64,000 nt of DNA from Clarireedia homoeocarpa. Lineage: Eukaryota > Ascomycota > Leotiomycetes > Helotiales > Rutstroemiaceae. Shown piece after piece: positions 24,401-37,086 of this stretch. The stretch covers positions 374,743 to 438,742 of the forward strand of contig LNKV01000011.1 of the NCBI GenBank assembly GCA_001465935.1, written 5' to 3'. Position 1 is the first letter of the stretch, and each line of letters begins with the position of its first letter. A program made the position numbers and the translations under genes. The notes beneath the pieces were generated by a model that was not told the DNA's origin, did not search any database, and saw nothing but the letters and a program-made list of their open reading frames with translations.

Positions 24401-27400
24401 CACAGGCTCATAACTTTATGCACGCTCCGCAATTCCAACGAATAGCCTTCACACTCCCACCAAAAGAAAAAACCGATTCCAATTTATCTTCACGGCTACA
24501 GACGATGCCATGTATGTCATACTAAAGCCATCAAAACATTCCCGTGCGTGGAAGCCCAACATTCACCATCGACTCGTGCGCGATTCGTTTTCCCCTTCCC
24601 TCTTGCCTTCTTTCCCCTCAATTGCCCCAAGGGCGAGAAACGGAGGCATCTACCCGCGTTCGGCTTCCACAAGGCCATCCTTCCTTTTCGACAATTTCTT
24701 GCTAATTTCGCCATTTTCTTCTCTGTCCTCTTCGCCCAGTCTCCACGCGGCCATACGTGTTGGTTGGATTGGACCGGATCGATGGGTTGGATGTACCGTG
24801 GCATAGCGTAAGTCCCAAGATCTCACTTCATCCTCGTTCGCCTACATTTCCCATTCCCTTCCCAGATACTTTTCTCTCCCATCCCGTCGGTGTGTACGTG
24901 GTTCAGTTGGGATTTTCGTAAGTTACCAGCTCAGAATCCCCGATATCGAGGTGCCAAGAGCCGTCGAGCCAATAAGTGGTTCAGTGAGCCCTTCTTCAAA
25001 GTCGTATTGGGTGTCAGCAGGGCATGGATGGTATGATATATCGAACGCCATGAGCTTGATTAGGGTGCGAGGGGTCCAATAATGGGGATTTAAACGCTGT
25101 TAGCGCGCGGGAGGTCTGCCATGGTCTGCTTGCTGAGAGGCACTGCTCGGGGCATGATTATGTATGTATCTCCGGCTGTCTGTACTTTGGAAGCAAAAAG
25201 CAAGACATCGGAGACTTCGGCGAGCACTAAGGGGAAGGGAATGGAAAAACCACCCCCGGTGATGGTGCGAAAGTGGACATATTCCGAGACTCCGTACTAG
25301 TAGGAGCTTGCGAGAAAAACGAGAGGAATTGCTAGGAAGAGCGATGTGGCCATGCGTATCTATGTGTGTGTCTCTGCGTGCGTGCATTTGGAGTTTCACA
25401 AAGTAGAGTGCCGTATCCATGGGTACATCCAGAATTCATGCAGCCGCGGGGCAAGAAGAACGGCTGCACAAGCAGCAAGGTTTTGGGATTGCATTAATTC
25501 TTGACGATCCTATGCCTTTTTATCTCCAATGCATAGAGGAGGTAGGTTCTTTGAAGCACAGCCAAGCGACAGCCATACGTACATACATAGTACGGAAGGG
25601 GGTTTTTCATAATTCGTGCAATAGGGATTATTCTGCCACGTTAGCTAAACCATATATAGTAAGAATCACTTGCTATTTTATTGAATCTAGAGCTTGAGCT
25701 ACTTTTCTTGCTAATACTTTAGTACTATGTCACTTATGTATGTTAGAATTCCTATCAGGAATCGAATCAATAAATTGTGAAGGCTAAGCAGCGACCGATT
25801 TCCTCACCGCCTTTGCTGCACGAATTATGAAAACCCCCTTCCGCACATGATGATTGCACATACAATATACGCATACCTCTTTTTTGATATGGTCTTTTTC
25901 GATTCGAATGTCCACAATCATCCCTGGGCGGGATCCTGGGGTAGCTGACTGTATAGCATTCGGTACGATCGGTCGGTCGGCCATGATCTTACTCTTCGTA
26001 GCTAGTTAAGTTGCCATTCTATTCATTGCATACCAAGACCAAGTCCAATGCAACCGAGCGAGCACGCGAGGTAAGTGCAGCAGCTCAAGAGCGAATAGAA
26101 GAAGGGATCATTTTTGTCAAACTCGTTCCTTTGGGCTCTACGGCCCTTTGCAGAAAGAAGAAGGTGGGACATCAACATCCGTTATTGTACTGCAGATGTA
26201 ACACTTACTTAGTAGCAATGTATAGGTTTCTACCTATGATCGAGGTGTCTCTCTTAATGTATCATCCATCGACGCGTTGCTATATACCTCGTAGTATTAT
26301 ACCTAGTACATGACTATACAAAGAATGAACAACAGTACAGCCAGCTGCATCTTACAAAAAAGCATGTGTTTATGTAACCCTATATCCCAAGGCGAGGTAC
26401 CTTGCCTACGCGAACACCAACACCCACGCCTGCAACCAACTAACGACAGCGGAACATAGCTTTCCATAGTCTCAATCCCGGCTAGGTAATGAGTGCCTCC
26501 TTCTCTTTTTATATTGCATCCGTAGCGATCTGTAGTTTGCTCGGATGCGCATCAATCAAGCAGCTTGGAATGGGAATACAAGATCCATTCTGGCTGAATG
26601 GGAGCTGAATGGAATAGGGAAAAAACCGACGAGAAGTACATTTCAAGTAAAGTAAAGTAAAGCAAAATAGGCATCTACTCTGTCTGCATTGACGAGGAAT
26701 ATAGTAATAGTATACTTCGTAGTATAGTATAGTATGTACAGTACTAAGAAATTCAACGGATACGGAATGAAAAGTTACTTTCCTCACCCTTGAAAGGCCG
26801 AATCTCGATTTCGGGGCTGAGGAGGGGAGCCTTGTAATAGTTGTTTTGGGGGGGGGAGGGGGGTTGTTGTTGCTGTTACCAGTGGGCAGGCTATGCACAA
26901 CACAGCACAACCAACCAGGCTATCCATCGCATCGCATCACAGTGCAGCGCATTGAGCGAGTAGTGGATGAACGGAGAACAAGAAAACAAGACTTTTTGCT
27001 TCGAGAATGCACGAATTGGGCACGGAAGGAAGAAAAGGGGGGGCTGAGGGAAAGAAGTAGTGTGTGATGCAGTACAAAGGGATTAGGGATTGTTGAATGT
27101 TCCTTTGCTTTCCTCTATGCAGATGCAGAGACGTCGAGACATCGACTTTGTAAGCAGGGTTTTGATTGAAGCGTGCAAAGTATTCCGGATATGAAGCGCA
27201 AAGATAAAGCCAAGTAAAGCATAAGATGGAAGAAACATGCGCGCTGTACAGTACAACAGTACAACAGTACAACAAGAGAGGAGACATCTCAATCTCGGAA
27301 GATGGCGAGAAGGAAGAAGTTGGGGACATGGCAAGGAAAAACACAACAAACAATTCATTCCCTTGCCTTGGCTTGGCTTGCCTTCCCTTCCCGAAGGCCG

Positions 27401-27630
27401 ATGCTACAATACCTGTAACCTTACGAAAGTCCTGTCATCATTTGATAGCGTCTTGAGTGTTTAGTGTTTAGTCTGCAGTCGTCTACGGTACGGAGGCATC
27501 GCTCTATAAATTCCTATGCTGCTGGTTTCCTCGTCACCCGTCACCCGTCACCCGTCACCACGAATTGTGTTCAATTTGGGTGTCGCACCAAACGAGCTCG
27601 GTATCAAAGCTCAATCGACAATCCACAATC

Positions 27631-27663
<33 letters not shown>

Positions 27664-29101
27664 CGGAAAATCACAGAGCATCAGAAAAGAATCCCCAAGG
27701 CGAGACAAGGCAAGACAGGACAAGCAAGACACGCAGGACAAGACGGGACTAGCGACGGTCTACGGTATCGGATTCTCCAATCTTCTTCCCCAACGGCCAA
27801 TCAGACACGGAGCCCAGTGCGCCCGGCAGCCATGAGCGAAAGCCAGACACCACAGGCACCACAGCATCACCGCACCAAAGTCCCAAGCACGAACCACACG
27901 AGCACAAACGCATAGAGACGCATACAGACCCATCCACGCCCATACAAAGCCATACAAATCCATACAAAGCCATACAAATCCATACAAACCCATACAAACC
28001 CATACAAACCCATCCAAACCCATCCAAACCCATACAAACCCATACAAACCCATCCAAACCCATCCAAACCCGTCCAAATCCATACAAACCCGTCCAAACC
28101 CATCCATCCATCCATCCATCATCCAAGGGGACCCCAAGGAAAACGCGAATGCACATATCAAACCGGATCCTGGCAAGAGAAATTCTTCAGTCGCCGGAAT
28201 CTCCATCCAGACTCATCGGGCCATGCTCATAGCTATCCATTCCGCTTTCAACCACAATCTCCATCTCCATCTCCATCTCCAGATCCAGATCCATCCACAC
28301 ATCCACACATCCACATCCCCATCCCCCATCCCATCCCTATCCGTCCATTTCCCTTTCCATCTCTTAAACCATAATCATTGCGGAGGATAGGCCACCCATC
28401 CCATCCTCCCATCCTCCCATCCCATCCCATCCCATCCCATCCATCCCATCCCATCCATCCATCTCACATCATAATCATATCATAACCAATATCACCCCAA
28501 TATCCACATTCATACATGCTGCGTACATGCTGCGTACATGCTTCCTTCGTACATGACATTATCCGCATCTCGCTCGCTTCATATCCTTTACCACCGAATT
28601 CTATATTTTATCGTTCCTTGACGGCCATTGCTCCGGCTTCTGCTTGTTTTCTGTACTGTTTCCTCGTTCCTCTTTCCTCTTTCCTCACTGCCCGCCTCCC
28701 TCTACCCTTCACGGTCTCTTAATTGAGCCATACCCACGCTCCTCCTCCTCCGGAAGGACCCCCCCAGAGCTGTTTGTGCGGGAAGGTGCGATTACAATTA
28801 CCCAATCAATTCGCTGTGATTTTTTATTACATACACACACACACACACACACACATACATACATCCAAGTTTCCGCTCCAATATTTGGTCCCAACTGAGG
28901 GAAGTACACGAGCGAGAGCAAAAGCAAGGGAAGGGAAGGGGAAAATCTCTTCAGAGCCGGTGCGGAGAGTGAAGGAGAAGAGGGGTGACGAAGTCGACAA
29001 ACAACAACCCCAACGACGACGAGAAGAGATCCGTCTCCGAAGAAATCGGGAAAGAACGAAAAGCAGAGCACGAGAAAACGGCCCAGAAAAATCGCATTGT
29101 C
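21413..29101. other. 7.7-kb gene-poor region with microsatellites
   Basis: No open frame has domain content or credible splice structure. The region holds many short arrays: ATCATG and TTGCC units near 21606-21650, CA tract near 21850, GGTTGGTT near 23172, GAGACGA near 23960, GTACAACA near 27247, AAGCA units near 27630, CATACAAACC/CATCCAAACC units at 27925-28115, CCATCT and CCATCC units near 28258-28470, and a CA run at 28833-28852. Palindromic GTAC-containing motifs recur. The last few hundred bases are presumably promoter and 5' leader of the otubain gene. The minus-strand Trp/Gly-rich frames at 27749-28206 only translate the CATCCAAACC repeat. Confidence 0.55.
27925..28115. repeat. Degenerate decamer minisatellite (CATACAAACC/CATCCAAACC)
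   Basis: About nineteen tandem units of roughly 10 bp alternating between the two forms, followed by CATC units. Both strands look open in one frame because the unit lacks stops. Confidence 0.88.
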
Positions 29102-29279
29102 ATGTTTCAACCACAACCCACTCCCTTTTCACCCTTCTCTTCCTATGGGATAAATTTATCTCCACCTCTATCTGCACCTCCACCACAACCCTCACTACCT
29201 CTGGATTTCACCCATTACAATTCGATTCCTCTGCCACTGCAACCACCGCAGCAGCAGCAACAGCAGCAGCAGCAGCAGC

Positions 29280-29330
<51 letters not shown>

Positions 29331-31626
29331 CACTACCCCACTCCCACCCCCATTCACGCCCCAATTCGCATCCCCATTTCCACGCAAATTCAATATCGCC
29401 ACCTCAGTCAATGTCAGCTTCGTCTCACTCTCCACCCGCGACGATCGTTGACAATAATCCATCTTCGCCAATTGCGGTTGGAGCTCAAAGCGGACATAGT
29501 GCGACAGCGGGACGAAGACTAGGAAGTACCCTGCATCAATTCCAAGAAAGACATCCACATTCCCATCAACAGCCAATTTTTAGTCCCGTCAATCATAACC
29601 ATCATAGTCACAATCAAAATAACGCCGCAAACTCCAACCCAAACGTTACGCTTCCGTCCAATCTACCCCACAACGCCAACACCAATTCTCTCCCTCCACC
29701 ACCACCACCACCACCTTTCGCGCAACACCACGCACAGCAACAATATAAAATGGCGAATAATGAGGTCAGCGACATGGAAGCTCAGGAAGCTTTAGCTCGG
29801 GAGTTCCAGCCGACTTTGGAGGTATGTCAGGTTTACATCTTCCATTTCTCCTTACTACTTAACTGCATTCCCGAATAGTCGCCGGATGGTGGGATGTTTT
29901 ATTTGGTACCTGGAATGCGACTGACGTTGCGGTAGGGTCCGTTAGTGGGGGAGAAGAAGCTCAGCATAGTGATCGCAGAAGAATATGCCAAGGCAGATCC
30001 GATATATGTTGCGAAGACCGCGGTAAGTTCACATTGTTGCCCAAAATATCGTTGGCTCTTTGGCTCACTACTTATTGTGATGTAGGCATTACCGCAGCAG
30101 TACTCGCACTACCGACCGATTCTAGGAGATGGAAATTGTGGATGGCGGGGTAAGTTTTCTGGAGCTTTGTGCTTAATCATACCCATGCACACAGCTACAT
30201 TCAAGCTTTATAGCAAGATGCCTTGCGTTGGAGATGCTAACATGTTACTTGTCCAGCCGCCGGGTTCTCTTACTTCGAGACGTTATTACGGACGAGCAGA
30301 AGCCAAGTTGAGGAGGAGATAGCAAGAATGATGTCGCTCAATAATCTGCTTGCGACAGCGGGAGGATTCGAGGCATGGCTATTCGAGGACATGGTGGAGG
30401 AGACTACGAATTTATTGAAAGACATGGCAGATGCGATGGAAACTTCGATACATGCGGCCGAAGCTTTGATCTTACAGCGATTCAATATGGCTGACATTTC
30501 AAATGCGATAGTCTATCATTTCCGCTTACTGGCCAGCTCGTGGTTACAAGCCAACGCGCAAGACTATGAAGGATTTATACCAGATGGTGGTGGGGTCAGC
30601 ACTTACCGAAAAGAGTGGCTGGAACCACCGAACAACGAAATAGACCACCTGGGCATGACTTTACTCATTGATGTTTTGCTGAAGCCGATAGGTTTCGTGG
30701 TGGAAATCGTCTACCTCGATCGAAGTGAAGGTACACAAGCCAACAGTCACATTTACCAAGGAATGGATGTCAAGGGAGGTCCAATGATCCATCTTCTATA
30801 TCGACCAAGTCACTACGACATTTTGTACAAAGATCCAATTTCTTTACGTCAAGCCATCGAAGGTCATTCCAACATTCAGGTCAATCGCGCGACCAATTTC
30901 TCACATCAGCATCAAATTCAACAATCCGCACCTATGAACAGTTTTCAAAGTATTGAAGACCTTAATATCCTGAGCAGCATACCCGGGTTCACTCTCGGTG
31001 CTACATCACACCATGGATTCGCATCACAATTCCAGTCACCAATGTCGTCAGCCTTCAGCCCCTCGCCTCTCGGCAACATTTCACCCATCTCCACAATCTC
31101 TTCAGTTTCTAGGATATCAACCATACCGTCCAGCTGTTCTGTCTCTGCTGAATCCACCGGCCCAGTCCACCGGGCCCGCTCCTCATTTACCTCGATCAAT
31201 AGCCCCACATCTCTCGCTTCACCTGTCATCCCAGCGCCGCTCTCCTACCAACCCACCAGAACAACACTCCCAATGCATTCACTCCCTCAGTCTCACCCGA
31301 TGCTTTCCCCAGGAGGTATTCAAGCCCAAAGCTTTAGACCAAGTAAATATGAGTGGGCAGTCGCAGCAGATTTACAAGATGGCCCGATGCCTAGTTTTCA
31401 GACGAGTACGTTCAAGAATAGTCATTATAATACGGCGCATTATAATAACCCAAACTTTCAACCGGAGGAATGGTCGCCGGAGGAGGAGGGGTTGGTTGCT
31501 GTGAAGAGTGCGGGGGGAGGAGGTGCTAGTAATAGTGATGGAGGTGGGAGCAGGGGAGGAGCGGGAGCAGCAACGGCGGGATCAGGGGTAGGGTATGCGG
31601 GGTGGGGAAGGAAGAGGAGTAGTTGA
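29102..31626 (+). CDS. Otubain-like (peptidase C65, OTU) deubiquitinase with poly-Q N-terminus
   Basis: Cysteine protease predicted to remove ubiquitin from proteins. Exons 29102-29821, 29936-30022, 30086-30149 and 30257-31626 give 746 aa. Residues 1-240 are Pro/Gln/His/Ser-rich with 27 consecutive Gln at 50-76. The otubain domain runs from about 225 (MEAQEALAREFQPTLEG) to about 485. Seen: catalytic Asp284 and Cys287 in LGDGNCGWRAAGFSYFE and the His476 of RPSHYDILY; EEYAKADPIYVAKTAALPQQYSHYRPI is typical of the family before the active site. The tail of ~260 residues is Ser/Pro/Gly-rich and apparently disordered. The exon 3/4 junction is fixed because it rebuilds the active-site motif. The frame is open upstream to 28985 but without an ATG, so the start is 29102. 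Family otubains are usually ~260-300 aa, so both tails are long additions. Confidence 0.9.
29249..29329 (+). repeat. CAG/CAA tract encoding 27 glutamines
   Basis: Mixed CAG then CAA codons in exon 1 of the otubain-like gene. The antisense frames of this tract give poly-Val and poly-Ala runs that are not genes. Confidence 0.95.
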
Positions 31627-34600
31627 TGGATGGTGTAAGATGGGATTGGATGGGCTGGAAGGTACGATTGATTGATTGTTGTATGTATGGATTGGAATTG
31701 ATGGATGGGTGGGATTGCTTTAATGGCTTAGTGAATTATGGCGAATTTTTCGAAAAGAGTAAGGTGGAAAGGGAAAGGGTTAAGGATTATGGGATTGGGA
31801 ATAGGGATTGGGAGTAATTCATGAAGTTCTACAATTATTACTGCGAAAATTTGCAACTCAAATCAAATCAGTCAATTTCGTTATGTATGTACATATTTTG
31901 TTTATCTATTTGAGTGTGTTTGGGTGGGCTGTGGCAAATGTGAAGAGTAAAAGAGATTAAATGAGCTGCTTCAGCGGATTAGTATAATGAAGATGACTAG
32001 GATTTTAAAATACATATACGATCTTTAAAAAGGGCGGTTTTATTTCTCCCTCTGTGTGGGAAAGCTTTTCGTCCTTTTTTTCTTTTTTTCCTTTTTTTTT
32101 TATTGTTCTTTCGTTGTTGTCAACTTTGTGCGCAGGAAAAGGGGGGGTGGGGGAAGAAGCGAGGAGAAAGGTACTACTTACTTACTTATTTTATTGTAAG
32201 AGGCGAGAATGGTAAAAGGGGGAGGGGAGAGAGAGGGGAGAAGGGGGAAAGGTATGTATGACTAGCGAGAAGTAAGTGAGAAGTAAGTGGGAAGTGGGAA
32301 GTGAGAGGAAGTGGGCAGGGTAGGGTAGGGTAGGGTAGGGTAGGGTAGGTAGGGTAGTGAATAGATGGATGGATGGATGGATGGATAGATAGATGGATAG
32401 ATATGTGAAGACTAGGGAAGAAAGAAAGAGAAGAGGATAGATAGTTAGTTATTTGGTTGGTTTGGGGATGTGAGAGGGGGCGTGAGTGATGGATTGTTGT
32501 TTTTTTGGAAGGAGAGGAGAGGGGAGGAGATGTATCGATTAGCTTGTATGTATGTACTTTTAGGAACTTGAGCTTGAGCTTGAGCTTGAGCTTGAGCTGA
32601 TGTATGCATAGTATGGATGGATGGATGGATATTTGCATGTTTGTTTTGGCGCGGGATTTGAATTGTTGGTTTGGTTTTGTTTGGTTTGGTTGGTTAGAAG
32701 GGGAGGGGAGGGGAGAGAGGGGAGAGAGAGATTGTAGGTTTGCAGATGGGGAGATTGAAGTTGCTGGGATGGGGGATGTAATATAGATGGATGGATAGAT
32801 AGATAGATAGTTGTATAGAAATAGATATATGTACCTATTTATCACCCTGTCTCGCGTGAAAAATAACCCGCGTCATCTCCGAGCTTTAGTCTTGCATAGT
32901 GTTTTTTTTTTTTGGCATCAAGTATGTATGTATGTATGTACGTATTCCTGGAAAGATATCTATCTATTTGGATGTCTCTCGCTATCTTACTTACACTGGT
33001 ATTGTACTTGCATTTGTGACCGCCCCCTCCCTTTCTTCGCAATTCTCTTGGGGTATGTATTGTAGCAGAGCATAGCATACCTCCTCCTTCCCTCCTTCCT
33101 AAAATCAATAATAATCGTTCAACCCTACCACGGATATGAGATGAAACTGCTGCATGAACCTCCCTCCCCTCACATATCCCACCGCTCCCTCAGCTCAGTC
33201 ACTCATACACGCATAGCAAGCCGACAGAAATACCGAAATACCCGATAAGATTCAGGATAGTTCCCGTCAATATATATACGTACATACATCCATGATCCTA
33301 TCCCGTCCTGTGCCATCGTAACACAGCCCAGCTGTTAAAATCTCTTAAATCCTCCGAGCCGTCCCGTTGGAAGACAATAAGTAAGATAATGCACCTTGTT
33401 TTTTGGAGGAAAAAAATGATACGTACATATTCTCGGAAATATAGAATGCATATGCATATGCATATGCGAATGTGAATGTGAATGTAGCATGCTATATACA
33501 CACATATAAGCCAAGCAGTATGACCGACACCCGCATCGGAAAAGCAGACGCCAAGGTGGGAATTGGAGGTGAAAATTGGAGGGCGAAGAATTGATAAAGA
33601 GGTCAGATAGATAGATAGATGGTAATTATTGCACAAAGACAAGGTAATGCGTGAGTCTGGCGGTGAGAAGATGAGATGCTGGGGATGTGAGATGTAGGCA
33701 CCTGAATTGTATGTATCTATGCTGTACTGCATATTGCATGTACATACTACGTCCATACATAGATGTGCTGGCGTAGCAGTAGCATTTGAAATGGTGAAAT
33801 CACAGACAATGCAGACTGGTTGACCGACTAGCCTGTTGTATGTAATGTAATGCGATGTAGTGTACATCGGGAGGAAGTTTGATCATCCACGCAGGATTGT
33901 GGCATATTTTCTGGCACAGTCCATTCGTTCATCTGTGTGCATCGGCATGGCCGGTTCGTGGAGGATTGTGTTGGATTGTACTGGGGATAAGCCATTCTAT
34001 TCTACCCCTCTTGAATGAACTAATGCGTTCTTGCCTGCTGGCGAGAAAGGGGGAAATATTTCACAGAAGAGAGGAAAGTTGACTTGGCTTGCCTAGGCTT
34101 GGCATTTTTTGGTGGAAGAAATCAAATTCCGAAGGAATGGAATAGAATGAATTGTGATTGGATGGGATGAGAATCGGAATTTTTATTGTACATTGTGTAC
34201 TGTGTATCGTGAGACGACTTCGGAGTTGATAGACGGGCGGACACAGAGACGGGTTGGTCAGTTGGGTAGATACAGGAAGGCAAGAAAGATGGAAAAGTAT
34301 GGAGTGCAGATCGATAGATGATAATGTTCCGAGAGGTTACGGGGGAACTGTAAATCGTGCATACATATTCGACTTCGGTTTGTGCTTTCTTATGGACTGT
34401 GTATGTCTAGACGTGTAGAGTCAGGTAATACGTATTTGGATTTTTCTCAGACGAAAGGTCAATGGTGGGTTACTAGTTCGTGACTTCACGGTACTACTAT
34501 CGGACTTCAATGATCAGATGTTTTCTATTGGCTTCTTCTGGAAAGAGATATTGCTCTATCTTTCGACATTGACGTTGAACAAGAATAATCATATGGAGGA

Positions 34601-35962
34601 GCTTGGTCACGATTGAGCACGCAACTAACATTGACGAGAGGAGGACCACTGAACTTGGGCGTGGATTTTTATCAGTCCCAGTGGTTGAAGAAGCATCGAC
34701 TTCTAGTAGGAGATGTGGTAGTTTCGAAATCCAAAGTTCAGTTGAAGTTCACGGTTTGTGGTATGTTGACGTGTAGAAATAGCGTATGCATATCTCATGG
34801 TCGGTGGAAGAGGCACTTGCCAGACTCAGAAATGTTCTGGGTTCCTACGGCGCTGTACCGTATTACTCTTCAACCTATCGTTGGGGTTTTTTGCCCTTAG
34901 AGATATCTTGTCTATAAACGGGAGATCTTTCTCTATGGGTCCTTATGACATATTCGAAACATGAGTTGGGTATTCTTAAGAAAAGCAGTTTCTAAGTTGA
35001 GAGAAAATGCCAAAGGCCCAAGTAGTGCAAAGAGAGAGTGGCCATGTTTACGAACGATATCACGTCGCACTGGCCTATAGAAGTCTGTAGACTTCACAAA
35101 TAATATCTGATGCGAAGAATACTTGAAAACAGACGAGTTGGACCGACTGTGGCTGTCGCCGCGACTGCAGGTAGCTACGGATGGTGTAGATACCGTTGAG
35201 AATAAATCATATAGCGTAGTTTGAAAATCAAACGGAGGTAACAATAGAGGCATCTTGTAATCGATTCAATATTAATAAAGATAATATTGGAATATTTTCA
35301 TCGTTGGGGAGATGTCCTAGTAGCTAAGGGCTTACAATGAACTATGTCCTATATTTTATTGGGCACAAAAAAGACCTAATTGTTCTTGCAAACAACACTC
35401 ATGTGAACTAGAGGTGTGAATTGAACTACTCATAGTACTTGTTCTCGGACAATGACGTGTTTCGGATCCGTGAACGAGCTGTGAGAAAGAGAAGGTTGAC
35501 AGACCGGTCAGGCGTAGCTGTGAATCTCAATACACTGAAGAATATCCCTCAAATCACCACAGCACCTCAGATCATGTCTCCATACAGAACAGATGTCTTG
35601 GCGATCCAGGAGGTAGCTGTTATGACTAGGTAGAGTCGCGCATGCGAGCATCGAGGTAGAAATACCGATTTCTGTGCGATAATTAGAATTTGCCAATGGA
35701 AAGCACGCGTTTGGGAAACTCACTCAGACAGCACCACTGACTTCATTTTAACGGCCAGCCATATGGTTGAGATGCTGTGTGGTTCGCTGTTAACAGTGGG
35801 GGCGAGAAGTACGAACACCTCGCTGCGAACCGAATAGAGCCCGTTGGCCGTGGTTTGATCGTTCTAGAGCCATGTACCTCTCCATATATGGCAGCTCTGA
35901 GTCCCAGCTGATACCATTAATCAGATTTTCATTTCGACATAAACCATCTTCACCCAATTCGT
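31627..35962. other. Gene-poor 4.3-kb region with tandem repeats
   Basis: No convincing gene. It includes TAGGG units at about 32318-32355, GGAT units near 32362-32385, ACTTGAG/CTTGAG units near 32565-32598, TATG units near 32925, CATATG units near 33447 and GATA units near 33608. Short frames at 34613-34900 and 34933-35253 lack recognisable features. Confidence 0.55.
32318..32355. repeat. (TAGGG)n short tandem repeat
   Basis: About seven pentamer units GGGTA. It looks telomere-like but the unit is five bases, not the six of the usual fungal TTAGGG, and it lies inside a chain of other microsatellites. Confidence 0.85.
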
Positions 35963-36322
35963 CTATTGAGATTCTATTGTACTCGTGTTTTTGAGTCGTG
36001 AAACCTTTGGAGGCTTTGAATCATGTCGAGCCTTCGAATCCGTTTCTTGCGTTTCCTCTTGCCAATCATATCCAACTCTCTCAACTTCCTCCCAATCATC
36101 CTTCCCTAAATCACCAGCTGGTACTTCCATCTTCTCCCATTCCCCACTAGACCGGACCCATACTAAACTCTCAAAACATTCACAACAGATAAGTCCTTCT
36201 TCTCTTATGACTACGGTTTCGGCATTACATATTGCCTGTCCTTGGTCTGAGGGAGGACATCTGATCTGACGGAAAGATCGGTGGGGACAATTCAAGTATG
36301 TATAATGGTATGTCGTACACAT
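35963..36322 (-). CDS. Small cysteine-containing hypothetical protein
   Basis: Uninterrupted 119-aa frame from ATG at 36322 to TAG at 35963. The N-terminus (MCTTYHYTYLNCPHRSF) with spaced cysteines and a later ICCECFESLVW block suggests a small metal- or disulfide-stabilised fold. The second half is acidic then charged (GDLGKDDWEEVERVGYDWQEE) and looks disordered. Short proteins opening with MCT followed by aromatic residues and a Cys-x-His element are, to my knowledge, common uncharacterised proteins of filamentous ascomycetes. There is no signal peptide or membrane segment. No function is proposed. The reason to accept it is its compositional bias and biased cysteine spacing; it could still be chance. 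Confidence 0.5.
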   Translation of the reverse strand: MCTTYHYTYLNCPHRSFRQIRCPPSDQGQAICNAETVVIREEGLICCECFESLVWVRSSGEWEKMEVPAGDLGKDDWEEVERVGYDWQEETQETDSKARHDSKPPKVSRLKNTSTIESQ

Positions 36323-37086
36323 CTTGAGAGGGATTGCAAAAGCGTTGTATTGTATTTAACAGTCAGGAACCTGGTTGTTGTTCTTAGACGCGAATTCTAT
36401 GCGATAGTGGTCTAAGAAACGCATGTATGTAGAAAGATGTCGGGGCTGTCAGCGACCTGGAATCTTTATACGATGCCCACCTAGCTCGATGGAAGTTGGT
36501 AGCGGCAATCCGACTCAGTGAATAAGACCAGGTCAATCGAAGTTCTCAATGATTCAAGTCAAAGAACTGTAAAGGAAATCAAGTTGCTTCTAAGAATATG
36601 ATGTTAAAATTCGTGGTTCAGACAGCAGGTGGTGCGAAGTGACACAATGTCCATGTGATCGCATCAGCTGCAACAGGCTGTTGTTATATTCTCAACTCTA
36701 GGGTGATGGCTTTGTTGGATTTCGCTGCCTGTATAGCTCTCGTGAAGCGCAGTCACAATTCACCTGAGGATTGAAAATATGGTCGCGACGGCGGGTGGCG
36801 ATAGGCGAAGGACTTCTTGAATTATTCACGAAAGGCGACAGGAAACGTTCGAGACACTATAAGCCGGAGAAAGATGCCTAGTGCGTAGTAGTAGTAGTGA
36901 GGGGGAGCTGCGGAGGAGGCGGCCGCTTGCTTTCACCCGATGTTTATCCACTTACGCGCGATGCCGAGGGCATGTTTTCGTGACGTTACGCGGGATTTAC
37001 CCAGCCTCTCGTTCTGCTGAGCGGATCTCACCTCTACTTTGGGAAAACGAGAAAGGAGTGAAGTCAATTCTTCTATTATTTGGAAC
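36323..37086. promoter_or_regulatory. Intergenic between two divergent genes
   Basis: The divergent start codons at 36322 and 37087 frame 764 bp that should contain both promoters. No repeat or recognisable site was seen, apart from a run of GTA units near 36885. Confidence 0.4.

Noticed and set aside
24510..24811. Overlapping frames of 87-98 codons on both strands
   Set aside because: No domains, no codon or splice support, and both strands are equally open.
27925..28115. Possible CRISPR-like or telomeric array
   Set aside because: Units are ~10 bp, contiguous and without spacers, in a fungal nuclear context; this is a minisatellite.
27749..28206. Minus-strand Trp/Gly/Met-rich frames of up to 148 codons
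   Set aside because: They only translate the CATACAAACC/CATCCAAACC minisatellite.
29208..29576. Minus-strand frame with long poly-Val and poly-Ala
   Set aside because: Reverse complement of the CAG/CAA tract of the otubain gene.
32318..32355. Interstitial telomere repeat
   Set aside because: The unit is the pentamer TAGGG, not TTAGGG, and it is one of many adjoining microsatellites.
34613..35253. Two short frames of 95 and 106 codons
   Set aside because: The first lacks an ATG at its start, and neither shows family features or splice continuation.
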